Shown: positions 50,006 to 62,295 of the stretch, piece after piece
Position numbering within the stretch: position 1 is the first letter of the stretch
Layout of the letters: each line of letters starts with the position of its first letter
NCBI GenBank assembly: GCA_036345935.2
Contig: JADWOT020001862.1
Span: forward strand, 81,001 to 145,000
DNA: 64,000 nt
Direction of reading: 5' to 3'
Source of the DNA: Taenia hydatigena
Taxonomy: Eukaryota > Platyhelminthes > Cestoda > Cyclophyllidea > Taeniidae
Program-made: the position numbers and the translations under genes
Notes under the pieces: model-generated
Seen by the model: the letters and a program-made list of their open reading frames with translations, nothing else
Told to the model about the DNA's origin: nothing
Databases searched by the model: none

Positions 50006-50589
50006 ACCCTCATAACCAATGAGCTTTCACAGTTGTACTAACCTTCCTCTCCATTGTTCACTTTTCTGTGCCATCTCTCTTTCCTTTGTCTTCCTTTGGA
50101 GATGCTACATTTGAGTGCCTTCCTCTGCTTCCATTTGTGCAATATTTTGCATCACCTAAAATGAATCAGAGGTGGTTTTAAGGACCGCCTTTGATGTCTG
50201 CCGGTAATCGCTCATTCGTTTACTCGTTTATTTTGGCAATCTGGATGGAGAGACCACAGATGTATTGCTGCAGTTTACTTTCGCCTGTTCGTTCTTACTT
50301 GTGATTTCTTTTATTTTTTCCGAAAAACAATAACAATTTACTTAAGATAGCAACAAAGCTTTAACCATCCCTTGTATGTAGTCTTGCCCTTTTCAACCCA
50401 GTTTTATCCTGCTTTGATAAGGAATGCTACCCTGCAATTCCTTGGCTGTCTTGTTTTTTCTCGCGTCTTTCAAGGTAGCGTTAGCAAATATTCGCGGGTG
50501 GACGTGAAGGACGTCAATTTCGAAAGCGATCCTTCGATGGCACCTGTATGCCACTGTGCCTTTCACCGCTCTGTTGTATCCAGCTTGGA

Positions 50590-51015
50590 TCTCGATTGCT
50601 TCTCTCCAAATTGTTGTCTTCCGTAATTGTTTTCTCATATTTATGAGAGAAACAGTGACAAATAGGACCAGGTCGACATGTTTTAACCATTTATTTGGAT
50701 AAGGATCTTCAGGTAGCAACTTTTCAGGAGTGTTATCTCCCTCCTCCTACTTCATCTAGCATTCATCATGATCTGTGCTGCGCAGTTATTTTTGCTTTTG
50801 CGATTCCACATTGAATTTTACCTTGCTCCCCTTTGCAATGGGTAAACTTGGTAGTCCTTTGTACGTTCGATGTTATCGTACTGGCTTGGCTTGACATAAT
50901 GAATGCTAAAATTTTATTGGGCTGGAATCCACCTTACCATGATGCTGATTTGTGTTTGTTAAATTCTACCATTTGGTGAGGCACTCATCAAAGTGTTAGT
51001 AAGGAGGAATGAAAA
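50590..51015 (-). repeat. Dispersed repeat X, minus copy
   Basis: Reverse-complement counterpart of 25990-26420. The minus frame 50393-50719 begins inside it (LPEDPYPNKW, FVTVSLINMRK) and runs 108 codons, longer than in the other copy, but shows no known domain. Confidence 0.6.
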
Positions 51016-51325
51016 TGCAAGCACATCCACCTTGTACTTGAACCAGTTATTGTAAATTGAGTAGCAGCATAGAGGGTTTGCATGTGAAGGCGGCTTTTTC
51101 ATCAAGCATATTTAAGTAGTTAGTGAAGCTGGCGCACACCACCCCTACATTGCATCTATCTGACGACATGGTAATGGTGCACCTGCGTTGTTTCTCTTCC
51201 GTTAGGCAACCTCAATCGCGGGTACACTTTCCACCTTCCGTCACGTAAGGTGTTTGAGACAGCATGGAGGGAACTACTTCTACTTAATTCGACTTCATTA
51301 TCTAATTAATTGCCTATATTACAAG

Positions 51326-51483
51326 GTGGTTTATCACGGGAACATCCATTACTCACCCATTCTAGAGGTTATGTCTTCGATGCTGCGTTGAAGCTGATGT
51401 TGCAGAGGTCTGTAAGAAATCCAACAAAATGTGTAAATAATGATGAAGGTGATCAACATGATTCTATCCTACATATTGTGAAA
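51326..51483 (+). CDS. Candidate exon, unknown product
   Basis: Acceptor attacaag and a near-consensus donor AAA|gtgagt enclose a 158-base open exon, phase 1 in and phase 0 out. The product includes HSRGYVFDAALKLMLQRSV and NNDEGDQHDSILHIVK. No partner exon was linked. A minus frame nearby at 51549-51788 starts at ATG with STIELAFSKAALLASECC and then a good donor (gtaagg), and might be a divergent first exon. Confidence 0.3.
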
Positions 51484-52359
51484 GTGAGTGGAACCTAGGT
51501 AACGTTTGATGTGGCACGTGGAAAGATCCATCAGCGTCTCGTGACTTTTTAACGGTGACTGGACCATCTCTTCCGCCCACATTGCACTTTGTGTTTTAGC
51601 CACCACAACCATCGGAACTTATAATGCTGCACCCAAGGCACCCAAAATTTTTTTGGGTTGGCACAGGTGTATTTGTCTATTTGTTTTCCATAAGTGTCAG
51701 ATGGATCGATGCCTCCCTTCCTTACGCAACATTCGCTTGCCAACAACGCCGCCTTACTGAATGCCAATTCAATCGTTGAGTTCGCCATAAAACTGCTACT
51801 TACTATTAATTCAGTAGCATGGAAATCCCGACTTAGATTCCGGTAGCAAGACTGTCAGCTACACCTATGCGGTGCTAGAAGTTGTATCTGGAAAACACAC
51901 TGCTTGTCAAGCCAAAACCATGCACCTTGTGCTAGTGGTGGTACTGATAGTCTAGGCAGGCATATATACATTTTAACTCCGATTGCTGGTGGATATAATC
52001 GGTCATAACAGAAGGGAGGAGAGAATTGAAGCGTGAGAGATCCAGGGGAGCAAGATATTCTCGCGCCTCTAAATTAAAATTCAAAGGCAGGGAAACTCAG
52101 TGTAGGGACTACTCACTCATCCTTTATCGGTTCAATTGAATGCACGGAGCATGCACGGCGGGACATAATGAGGGGCACAACATTGAGAGTCCAACGTTGC
52201 CTTGTGGAGGACTCCTCTTCAACTATTTTAAGGACGTCATTAGACCTACTTCTTATGTGTGCATTTCGGTCTCTAATATCTACGAGGAATAATGAGACAG
52301 CCCCTTTTACATGATACAAATATGGGTCAGGTCGATAGAGTGAGAAAGAGAAAGTCTCA

Positions 52360-53790
52360 TTTCACATGACATGGAGTTGTATCGAGCAGGATGATCGGAC
52401 CGAATTTGTTGTGAGGTCGACTAGAATGGTGATGTACAAGGCACCTCTGAGGATGAGGAATGCACGATAGATCTAATAGCCCAATCTACACTCTTCTTTC
52501 CTATTTTATTCACATCTACCATAATCTCGCCCAAGTAGCCGATCTTGTCAGATGTGATCCAGTCAAATTTGGTCAGATCTAGTCAATCCTAGTCTTTCAG
52601 AGGTGTCGCAGTGCCTCTAAAGTAGAAAATAAACATTGACCGAGTCATCATGCATAAGGGGATCCCCTGGTTCTGCCGCTTATTAAGTAATTGTAAATAC
52701 ATGTAAAAGACAAGCAAAGTAAGCGCAGTGCATGGTATGAATTGATTAAGGGAATGGGTGAATTGTCCCTAAAGAAGGAAAGGGCACTTCTGATGCGCAT
52801 TCCTAGGCCCATGCTTAAAGGAAACGTTGTCTTGCACTACAGTGACAATAATGGGGCGTGCATTCCTTCGGTAGAAGTAAAGTGACATGGATGCTCGGCT
52901 AAATACGACAGAGAAATGATTGATGAAGGACAAAGGAACAAAATACTGTGAAAAATGGAATGAGGAAGAGATAGGAAGGATGGATGAGGATCGGAAACGA
53001 ACATCATAAATAGTGCCTGCACAGTGCTGTAGTGCAGCGTGTCCTATTTTTCTTCTTTCTCGTCCATTCATTGGCCGGTTTGTTTAACCGCTCATCTAGC
53101 CATATGATCAAGTAAAATATGAGGGAATCGACTTAATGGAAGAAATTGGAATAATGTCACAAATGCCACACTTGACAAAGGCCAATCATAGTTTTCCTCT
53201 TCCATGTAATATACACTGGACACCAGATGCGATGGCGCTAAAATAGCGCATGCAAATGAAGCAAGGGAAGAAAGGGAGAATAACCCATAAATACGAGAGT
53301 GGGAGGGTTCGGTAGCATAACTTGCCCTTAATCCTTGCAGTATTCATCTGTATTCGCCCTCTGACGTCTCTGGAATGATGGGGTGAGGTGAGAATAATAG
53401 AAGGAGAGGACGGAAGCGAAGGATGAAGGAAAGGAAGCGGATAGGAGGCACTGACAAATAGTTAAAACGGGATTCATGGCAGAGAACGTTTTAAGGCGTA
53501 GAAGAGCGTGTCTGATGATTTGTGCAATTGATCTCCTCTAATCTGACGCGCCTGAATCGATTTGTAGCATGTGTCATGTGGTGTCGCTCAATGTTGTCTC
53601 TTGTCGGCTTTTGACAGCATCCCTTGTAGGTGTTTATGTGGGAGTAGGCATCACTTGCCTTCATTATTTTCATTATTTTCATCATTGTGCATGAAAAGGG
53701 GGCAAAAGAGAATGAAAAGGGTCACCAGCACTATTCTGCTTCGAATCAATTGCTTTGTCTTGTCGAGATTTCTTGTCCTCAGTCATTTTA
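52360..53790 (-). repeat. Relatives of repeat R, inverted
   Basis: The stretch shares inverted similarity with the 20-25 kb repeats, clearest at 53230-53345 (reverse complement of 23255-23370). 53100-53180 also has a direct partner at 54130-54210 (gggaatcgactt..atggaag versus gggaatcgtctttatggaag). No supported gene. Confidence 0.4.
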
Positions 53791-53818
53791 CCCCCGATAT
53801 TTCCTTTTTAAAAAACAG

Positions 53819-54002
53819 CTTTTGAGCATCCAGAGGCAATAAAAGCAATGCGAGTAAAAATTCGGAGACGCACCCCTAAGGATCGCTATGAAGTTGACGA
53901 AGGTAAGTCATTTGCTACCTTATACCAGGGAAAGAATGGCACTGACTGCAACTTCTTGGTATAGAGGAGGCACCATTCTTCTTCAGCCAAATATATCGAT
54001 AA
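53819..54002 (+). CDS. Last two exons of an unknown gene
   Basis: Exon 53819-53902 (84 bases, acceptor ttcctttttaaaaaacag, donor GAAG|gtaagt, phase 1 at both ends) reads FEHPEAIKAMRVKIRRRTPK then DRYEVDE. After a 62-base intron with acceptor acttcttggtatag, the exon 53965-54002 continues in phase as EEAPFFFSQIYR and stops at TAA. The two strong acceptors, the consensus donor and the continuous acidic run across the join support a real 3' gene end. The product has a basic helix then an acidic tail; family unknown. Upstream exons were not found, and the preceding kilobase is repeat-like. Confidence 0.42.
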
Positions 54003-55559
54003 AATAGTTGGGTGAGAAGAGAAGACGAGACGTTAACGGAAGGAAAGTGAAGTGTTCATTATTCTCTTTTTGATTTATCCTACGTTTCCTATAATCCCTC
54101 TAATTGCTCATTTTCCTATCTATGCATTCGAGTGAATTATGTGGGAATCGTCTTTATGGAAGGAATCAGAGTTTCTATTAAATGGTACACTCAAAAACAG
54201 CCCATAGCTTTGGCCCTCTTACGTCCTTGGAATAGCAGAGTGGAAGATTAGTCGAGTTATAAAGATTTTGAGCGAGACGGTGGAATTGATTGATGACAAG
54301 TAGACTGAGGTTGACTACGCTGCGGTCGAGCATGACTTCTAATAGCGACTAGCGAATCTACTCATCTGCAAATCTTTATCCCCTTTTCTTAGGTACATGC
54401 CCTTTGACGCTTTGTTTGCATTTCTACTAAAACTAATTGCCCACCCAACTGTAAAAATGCCTACCTCATTGCCTGCTTCGCGTAACAATGGCTACTAAGC
54501 ATGATTTTATTTATGTTGGCATTCCACCCCGAAATTCGGCAGAAACTAGGCATAATATGCTAGAGGAGCGCAATGTATGGAGGGAATGGATAGGCAACGT
54601 TTAGCACTCCCCTAAATTCTTCACGAAACCATAAATCTTGGAACACTCAACGTAAAGTAAAGAGATCATCCACACATGGCGATCTACCCCAACGTCTGCT
54701 TGGCAGTATCAAGAGTCCGACAAGTCATTCAGATCAAGTGGCGCTTATGCACAATGGTCAGGCACTTTAGGCACTGCCAGGTAGTATAGATGATTGAAGT
54801 AAGGACGGATTCCAAGCACCTACCTGGTTAGCTAAAATGAAGGTGATAGGCCACTCAACTGCATGTTGGTACGAGAAACTGCAGCACTATGAGTACATGG
54901 TTTGACGAAAAACTGTATGCTCCCGGCAATTCATGCATGCATGATGTACCCGATTTTGTCCCTTCATTTAGCTATTCACCTTTATTTTCACTTTAGTGCT
55001 GCGAGGACGTCTCGCACAAGCTTCTCTCACCTTCACCTCCTTCAAACCCAGCATCAATTCTTTCCTCTCCTGCTCTCTCTCCTCAGGCTTGGAGGCGAGG
55101 ATGAGATGAATGTGCCTTCACACCTATACACATGCACACACACGTTCCTACCTGTTGTTTTGTGATCCAATCAAAGTGACTTCCCAAATGGACGAATAAA
55201 GTGGACAATGACAGACACAAAATTTTTGCAAGCAGCCAGACAATAGTAAATAAATTGCGGAAACTGAGCAGGAAAATAGGAGAAGAAAGCACACCATCTT
55301 ACCCATTACTGTAGAGTGCCAGGTAGAGGGATTCCCTATGGATAGATAAGGGTTGGGTGGTGAGATGGACAGGTAGGAAGTAGGCTAGTTTACGAGTCAT
55401 AAAGTACGAAGTGAAGGCGACGCGCTTACCTTTTCCCTCGAAAGGGTAAATGAAGTAGGGATGGGAGACTAAATTGAAGTGATGTGGTGTAGGGCAAACT
55501 AAAGCGACAGAGAGAAAGGTTGAAATAAAAGTCTACTGGTAATATAAGCGTAACTATGC

Positions 55560-55860
55560 TAAAACGCGATTTGGTTTTGAGTAGAGTGTGATTGGGTCAG
55601 ATCCAGTTTAACGTATGCTAGTCTGATCTAGGTTTTGAATGTATGCATTATTTAAACACGTCACAATCCTGATTGAGACATAGAGGCTGCTGAAAGACGA
55701 TGAGGTAGAAGAGGAAGGTGACAGAAAGGTGAGACGCTCTTGTGGCACTAAAGTAGAAAAATAAAGGCATGGAACTATTTGTAGGAGGGCGTTTACTCCC
55801 CTTTTCCGATTGAGTAGTTTACGAGGAGCACACGTGGTGGAGCATAATGAAAGACGCATT
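55560..55860 (-). repeat. Repeat R relative, inverted
   Basis: gtagagtgtgattgggtcagatccagttt at 55580-55608 is nearly the reverse complement of the 20541-20575 segment. The gtggcactaaagtagaaaa part resembles cagtgcctctaaagtagaaaa near 52610 in direct orientation. The interval 54003-55559 has no recognised gene. Confidence 0.45.
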
Positions 55861-55960
55861 TCTGTAAGTTAATTAATCTCTGACTGATTGCTATTTGACA
55901 TCTTTCTCTGCATGCAAGTGACGATGTCATTCCGGCAAAATTGGCAAACCGTAAGCTTAC

Positions 55961-56132
55961 TAAATCGTCTTCGTCTCCAGTGATTGAAGGGAGGCAAGTG
56001 CGAATATTGTAGGGGTGCCGCTGAGGTAACGCGCAAAGGTCCCCTTCGTGGTAGGCTACTGTCTTCTTGCACCCACAGAATAAGATCGCCAGACTTGATA
56101 TCCACTCTTATTTGTTTCTCCTCCTTGATCTC
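55961..56132 (-). CDS. Candidate exon, unknown product
   Basis: The minus-strand donor TTTA|gtaagc at 55960 is close to consensus. The frame before it is open for more than 57 codons with low-chance composition: EEKQIRVDIKSGDLILWVQE, LRVTSAAPLQYSHLPPF and a WRRRRF end. The acceptor is placed at 56133 (atcggag) but is weak; a branch-like tactaac lies near 56165. No family recognised and no partner exon linked. Confidence 0.35.
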
Positions 56133-58362
56133 CTCCGATATGGTTTCCACATGAAAGCGTTAGTAGTAGATTTGCAGTAGAGGAGGCTAAGCTTTAATGT
56201 AGATTTTTCTTAGATCAGATAGTCAAATTAAATAGGGTCGTAGTCTCTAGCAGCTGAAAATGGACATCTCATAGTTAACACTACCAATTTTACAACTGTG
56301 TTAGCATGTGAACACCATCCCTGTAAATGAACTGCCTTAATCAACAAGTAGTGTGGCAATTTAGTAAGGCATCGAACAACTATCTTTTTCTGCTATTTAT
56401 GTGATTTTTTAAATGAATGTGCATGGCTTTGGTCAGTTCTATTCCTTTCCATCATTAGCTGCTCGATGAATCTTTCCAAACAACTGGAAGTCTTCTGAAT
56501 ACGCCAAACGGAAGTAGTGGGACCGAAACACAATAGGAAGTGAGTTTACCGCAGAAATTTTTGCGTGATTTGCATGGTCTCCTGCTAACAGCAGATGGTG
56601 GATGGGATTCACATTCGTATTTGCACTATTCAGCTGTTGTTTAGTTTGCGCAAATTTTGTGTTTACGTAAAGAAAATACGAAAATAGAAAATGCTATTTT
56701 TAGCATATTAGTCGACAATTTGATGACTTACGCATGTGGAACAACAACCTTGGGTGCCTCTTCTTCGAAACTAAACTGCTTGCATTTCAAATGATGCTGC
56801 CTTCGTGGTCAGTTGCAGTTATGTTTTAAAACTTGGCGACAATTAATCTTGTCTCATGTTTTGATAGCAATGCTTTGGAAACACCTTTTGCAAATCAATT
56901 TCATGTTCACTATTAAAACTGAATTTGGAGCCCACTTTAGCCGAATAAAAGATTTTCGTACCTGCAAAACCGAAATGAATAGTAAAGCAACATATCCACT
57001 CTTGGCGAAGCTGTACGATTATCTGACCATTCTGATCTGCGAATTGACACTTAATTTGGCAATATCGTGGACCTCACTTGGAAGTCACATTCGAAGTAGA
57101 ATCTTAACTACCCGGATTGCATTCACTCAAATCGTGTCTGCTGAATGTGCTTAAGACGAATTCAGCTCGCCAATAGGAAACAATCGGGCAATCTTCTCAC
57201 GTCTCTCTGCTGCATTTTATTATCATCAGCACTACAGGCATGAATGGTTATACCAATGTGAATTGTGTTTCGTCTTGGACACTGCATTGGCCACAACGGA
57301 GACAATAGTTAAGACGTTAAAAAGAGGGATCAGTGAGAGCTCGCCCTAAAAAGTAGTGTTCATCTGAGCGGTTAAGGCGCAAAACAAGACAAGACACTCA
57401 GCTAATTGAAACTTATCCTCATCTGAACGGGTCATGAAGCAATAACGCTTATCACTTTAAAACTTAGTATTCTTAAAGACCACCACAACGCATGCATTAA
57501 AAGCTCCAAAAAGAAGCGATTCTGTCTACTCTAAGTCCTAAACCATCTGCAACATCAGGTAAAGCTAAATCTTTCCAGTAATTTACTTCGCCATCAAACA
57601 GAATCGCTCTAGCTAAAAGCATGATTGTTAAAAGTAGTGAGGTCGCACCACCACCAGATAATATTCAAAATCGCAAAGGAGGCACTGCACTTCCTCGACT
57701 GCAACTTTCGCCATCACCAAAAGACAGATTGGCTATCTCTACGTGCTGCCGCTTGAACTGCAGTTTCCTGTTTGATAGGCTCGTTTGTTCTGTGTCCGCA
57801 CAGGTAATATAGAAACCCACTGACAAGAGAGACAGATCGCTTTCCCCTGTTGTGAGAGTTTTTGCTAGTATAATGTGCCGCGTTACTAAGTTTGCCTTGC
57901 AGTCGCCTGCTGTAATGAATGCCTTTGAGGCGTTGTAGTACTTCTCTCTTCCTACCACATAGTGTCTACTTCGCTCTGGAGGAAGGAGCTAAAGCAGCCA
58001 CCTGAAGGGAATGGCGATTAAATGTGGCAAAGTAATTTAATGAATAAAGTAATTCAAGCAAATTGTAGAGGTAAAGTCAAGTAGGATATTGACTTGCCAT
58101 CAAACGATCGACCAAATGAGACCTCACTTTGCCCCGGATAGAAATGTTGATTTTGCTGGCTAAAAGGACAAGTTTGAGGCAAAGGTCATACGATACATCC
58201 AATATTATATTATTTCATGCATCTGTTTGCCAAGTTGCTATAGTTATACGAGTTAATTTTAAAACAAGGGTGAGTTCTTAGAGAATGTACGAGCAGTTCA
58301 TGTGCATGATGTGCGAATCTCGTGTTTGTAATTCATGCGCTACCATTTCTTTAGTAAAGTAA
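56133..58362. other. No firm gene
   Basis: Open frames at 56813-57154 (+) and 57665-57958 (-) are about 100 codons long but have no domain and no paired splice sites. A plus frame at 57621 (SSEVAPPPDNIQNRKGGTA) ends at a fair donor CAG|gtaata near 57803 and may be an exon. Confidence 0.3.
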
Positions 58363-59592
58363 ATGATTAGGAGCATACCAATCGTTTTATGGTATGGCAT
58401 TTTGACTTCCGAGCTTGTGGTAACCTTAGGTGAGCATCACGTATTTGCTAAAATCTTTGCGAGTTTCAAATGTGCCTCCAAAAAAGCGTTTCCAAAACCG
58501 ATTCTCACAGGTGGGCAAAATGAGCCATTCAGTCGTCCTTCGTATCACTCGGTGCCCGGCTGTGTGTAAGCAAATTACCTTCCATAAATCACAGCCCTGA
58601 GTAATTAATCTCGGTACTTTGAGCTAGGGAGATAAATGATCAATTCAGGGTGGCCAGTAAAATGAAAGCTGAATTAAACAAGGCATAAGACATGGGGAGA
58701 GAGAGATACAGGCTACTTAACCGGCAACTTTTAATGAATGCAAACCCTTCAAAGTGCTAACGACCGCCAAGATGCACACCCACAATAAGCGTTCCAAGTC
58801 CGGTGACATTCATTAAAATATTTTTATTGACAGAGGAGACCGCGCAAGTTCATTTACTCCTGATGGTTTTATATCAATGATCGCGACCACAAAATTAACC
58901 AAACGAATGTGGTGCATTGTGAAAGCCTTGAATTGAACTCTCAATGATCAAAATTCAGCCACCGCATCATTGCTTTCGCAACAAAAGAGTTCGCAAGTTG
59001 GTAATCTTTATTGGCTGTTTGAGGCTGTGAACGTTAAGAAATGTCCAACTATCAAATTGAAAAATCGCATAATCAGATCAAATACATTATTCGTTACAGT
59101 TTAATTACAAATTTGCTAAACAAAAGTAGATTATCTCTAAAAAAGTTTTCCTTATTGCGGAGTTTGTGTAAGCCATATTTTGCGAAATTTCGCCGGTTGT
59201 GTATATGTACAAGCACCACACTTGCAAATGCAGCGTACTTCGTCTCTGGAGCCCAATTTTCCGCGTTAAGTGAACGCGAAGAACTAGCCAATGGCACTGA
59301 AGTTCTCTTGAACCACCATTGCTCTCTAATTGTCAGCGTGTGAACTCCTAGTGCGTGAGCCAGCATGAGATCCTATTGTTTAATGCTGATGTTTACTATT
59401 CGAACTTGGAACGAATCAATGTGTCATCAGTAAACGCACAAAGGGCTTCGACACTGCCGCCTTCAAATTGCTGCACAAGTGGGAAAAGTTGAACGCGTTC
59501 ACCGATAGCTTAGATGCATATAATTTTGTGCAGCATGGACGACAAAAGGGGAAAAACCATTAAATTGATGGGTCAGTTGTTGACTGCTGACG
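58363..59592 (+). CDS. Tentative secreted-protein gene fragments
   Basis: Four coding-like pieces lie in a row. An ATG at 58363 opens with a signal-peptide-like MIRSIPIVLWYGILTSELVV and a donor TTAG|gtgagc. A frame at 59242-59343 reads FSALSEREELANGTEVLLNH after acceptor gcaaatgcag. A frame at about 59424-59570 reads GFDTAAFKLLHKWEKLNAF after gtcatcag. An exon at 59534-59592 (acceptor ataattttgtgcag, donor GAC|gtaagt) reads MDDKRGKTIKLMGQLLTAD. They overlap or clash in phase, so no single model joins them all. This is a region to test, not a defined gene. Confidence 0.22.
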
Positions 59593-59938
59593 TAAGTGAT
59601 AACACTGCAGTTTGCATTGAATTATATATAATGAATGCTGAATCTATGCATGAGACGCATGATGTCTGCAGCACTAGGGAGTCTATCGTTCCAGCCACTT
59701 CTTACTTTGTGAGTGAATGGCGTTTTCAGTAAAGGTTCAATGATTTTCGCAGCCTCGGTAGAGCGAATAAGCAGCAGTAAGAGTTGGGGTTTGCAGCTAG
59801 GTGGGGAAATGCATTTTTTGTAATATACTGATGCCTAGTGAAGTGTGTCTATTGGTCGAAGGCCTCGCACACTAATGCGATTATATGTGCAGAACTTGAC
59901 CAACTGCATGGTTGGTCCAAATAGCCCAACGTTGACCG

Positions 59939-60578
59939 TCACTCTGATGTCAGATGACGAGATGGGAAGGGCAGTGATAGCGGTGGTACAAGTGAGTGAT
60001 CTGTCAGTTTAGTCTGAGTGGGGACTACACCAGCCTTATTTGTGCGTGAGAAGTTTTCCATGACGCCGACTAAATGCATCGGCTGGACAGTCTGCATGAT
60101 ATCCGCCTTCATTAGGCTACGATTTGCTTGAAGGATAACAATTTTCCACCCTGGCAATACCAGCTAAAGAGTGCGAGCGTTTGGAGTAAAGATCCACAGT
60201 TATGCGTGCTTAAACTACTCAAAGTGAGATGAGGGCTTGATTTAACTAAAATTTTGCTTATTGGCGGCACAATCAATTGCAATGCAGTAAGCCGCTAATA
60301 AAAAACAGCTGCACGAAACTGCTGCTGATAAGTCTCCCTCCAGTACCCTTTTATTATCCCTGCTCAAGGCTATCACTTTACTAAAATTGCTGTCCAAAAA
60401 TTAGCCCTCATGGCGTGGCGTAGACTTTCCAAAATTGTTTATCTACGTTAAGCAAAAAGGGACTATTTACTCAAGTTGTGAATTTAGGCACACATTACAC
60501 ATTTTTGACAACTAAAGTGGCATGTTGAGAACTTACCGTTAGACAGTTGCAGTAAAGTACTTGCATTTTGCAACCTGA
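59939..60578 (-). CDS. Candidate two-exon 3' end, unknown product
   Basis: The last exon 59939-60150 follows acceptor agctggtattgccag in phase 1 and runs 70 codons to TGA, with WKIVILQANRSLMKADIM, QPMHLVGVMENFSRTNKAG and PTQTKLTDHSLVPPLSLPF. A 42-base exon at 60537-60578 has donor AACG|gtaagt and acceptor tagtgctgcag, is phase 1 at both ends, and joins in frame (LLQLSN then GWKIV). An alternative first exon starting at ATG 60599 would be out of phase. Family unknown. It would be transcribed away from the nitrobindin gene. Confidence 0.38.
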
Positions 60579-60599
60579 CTGCAGCACTATATCACTCAT

Positions 60600-62240
60600 T
60601 GATGATATTTTGTTGTGCCAGACTCAAATGGGACCGGTGTTGCCACTTTTACTCATGACAACAATCTCAATGCAGTGCTGTTTACCTACGAGGCATTAAA
60701 CCTTTCTGCATAGGTCATGCTGTATTTCTAAGCACTAAAAGAGCGTCAATTACAGTTTGTGCGTTGACGCTATTTATATCTATTACATTTGTATTACTGT
60801 GCCTAATCACATGATTTGGGACGAAGGTGTTGATGTGAATCACAGTCGTGTGGGTGCAGAGGAGACATCGGTAAATGATGACTCAGTAATGTAAGAGGGT
60901 GGTTGCACAATACTTTTTCACAAACTTTGAATAATAAATCCATGATTCGAAAGTGCGTTTCAGCCTATTTCGAAGTGCTAAACATTTTGATGCGCATCAT
61001 GCGTGTAAAGACGGTCGATTAAAATCAGTGAGATTATCGATGAGACGGTTTTTGAGCCTTGCAAATTTTGTAGTTACCTCTAAATATGCCAGCATCAATT
61101 AAATTGGCTCAGAGGAGTCTTTTCACTACATTGACTCCCTAAAAAGTAATGGATTGAGGGCTGCAGAAAGGAATGTCAAAAACTGCGTTTCTGTATAGTT
61201 GTCATAAGCAGAGTTACTATTGCAGAGAATCCCTTGGTAGTCAGAAATGTTTGTCTGAAATGCATCAGAAAGTTTTGCCTACAGATTTAAGCGGTGTAGG
61301 GATTGTTTTTAAGGTGGAATTTTAACCGGGCGCAAGATGTGGTGGATAAGACCCAACCTTTGCAACTACTGTTCACTGATGTAGTGCTTTCAAGATCCCA
61401 ATACAGAGGTGCCATACAGATGCAAACTAGACAGTGATAAACAAAATAATTATAATGCTTTAGCTACACTCATGCATAATCCGATTTGTTTTACCAGAAA
61501 TGCTGGAAGGACTCTTTTTTAATTATTTTACTACGCGGTGAGTAGAGGTAAATAATAGTTCATTTAGAGCTTTACAGTTCAACTAGAGGTGAGTCGCATT
61601 CTTAAAAAGGATGGCACAATTCAAAAATTTTGAAGATCGATACCAATGTTCATGAGTAGAAAAAAGATCACTGCAATCGAATATGACACCTAAATGTGCA
61701 GCAAATACGCTTTCTGAACACAGACGTCAACAACTGGACTCCTCCGGGTCAAAAAAGGGAATTCAAAACCTATTATCTGCAAGTAGGCAGCAAAGCAAGC
61801 TAAAAGTAGAGTAGCATCTGAGAATGATCAACTCTTAGATTAGTTGACAAGCCTATCGAAGTTAATAACGAACAAAATGCAGGCAGAACTAAACTATGGG
61901 TTGCCTAAGTTCAGTAAAAGCAAATATTTGTGCCGTTTTGAAAAGGTTTGAATTTTTATGTTAAAAAGTAGAATTGCATGTTGGGTAATCTTACAAGTGA
62001 CGTATAACCCAGCACGTGGGATCAGTAAACAAGATGAGCACCCACTAACCATTAACTTTCATCGGTCACCGTTGCCTCAGTTGTTTCTCACGAGCACAAC
62101 CAGATTGCCAACCGTGGGAGCGCGGTGAAAAACCGGTTTTGGTAATACCGCTATTGTGAACATGATAGGTGGAAGTGTGGGCGTTTTCGAAGGTCACCAG
62201 TCGTCACCCACAGTCGTTTCAGTGATCCAGTTAGACCGCA
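60600..62240. other. No recognised gene
   Basis: Intergenic stretch between the minus-strand candidate and the nitrobindin promoter. No strong repeat or open frame was seen. Confidence 0.4.
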
Positions 62241-62248
62241 GACGTCCC

Positions 62249-62256
62249 TATATAAG
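62249..62256 (+). promoter_or_regulatory. TATA box of the nitrobindin gene
   Basis: TATATAAG lies 40 bases before the ATG at 62296. A start 25-30 bases past it would fall near 62280, leaving a leader of about 15 bases. Confidence 0.65.
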
Positions 62257-62295
62257 GTGAAGCATCACAGCTAAGTGCTAACAGCACACTTTGCT

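Noticed and set aside
57665..57958. 97-codon minus frame as a gene
   Set aside because: Not bounded by convincing splice sites, and the plus strand over the same bases is equally coding-like.
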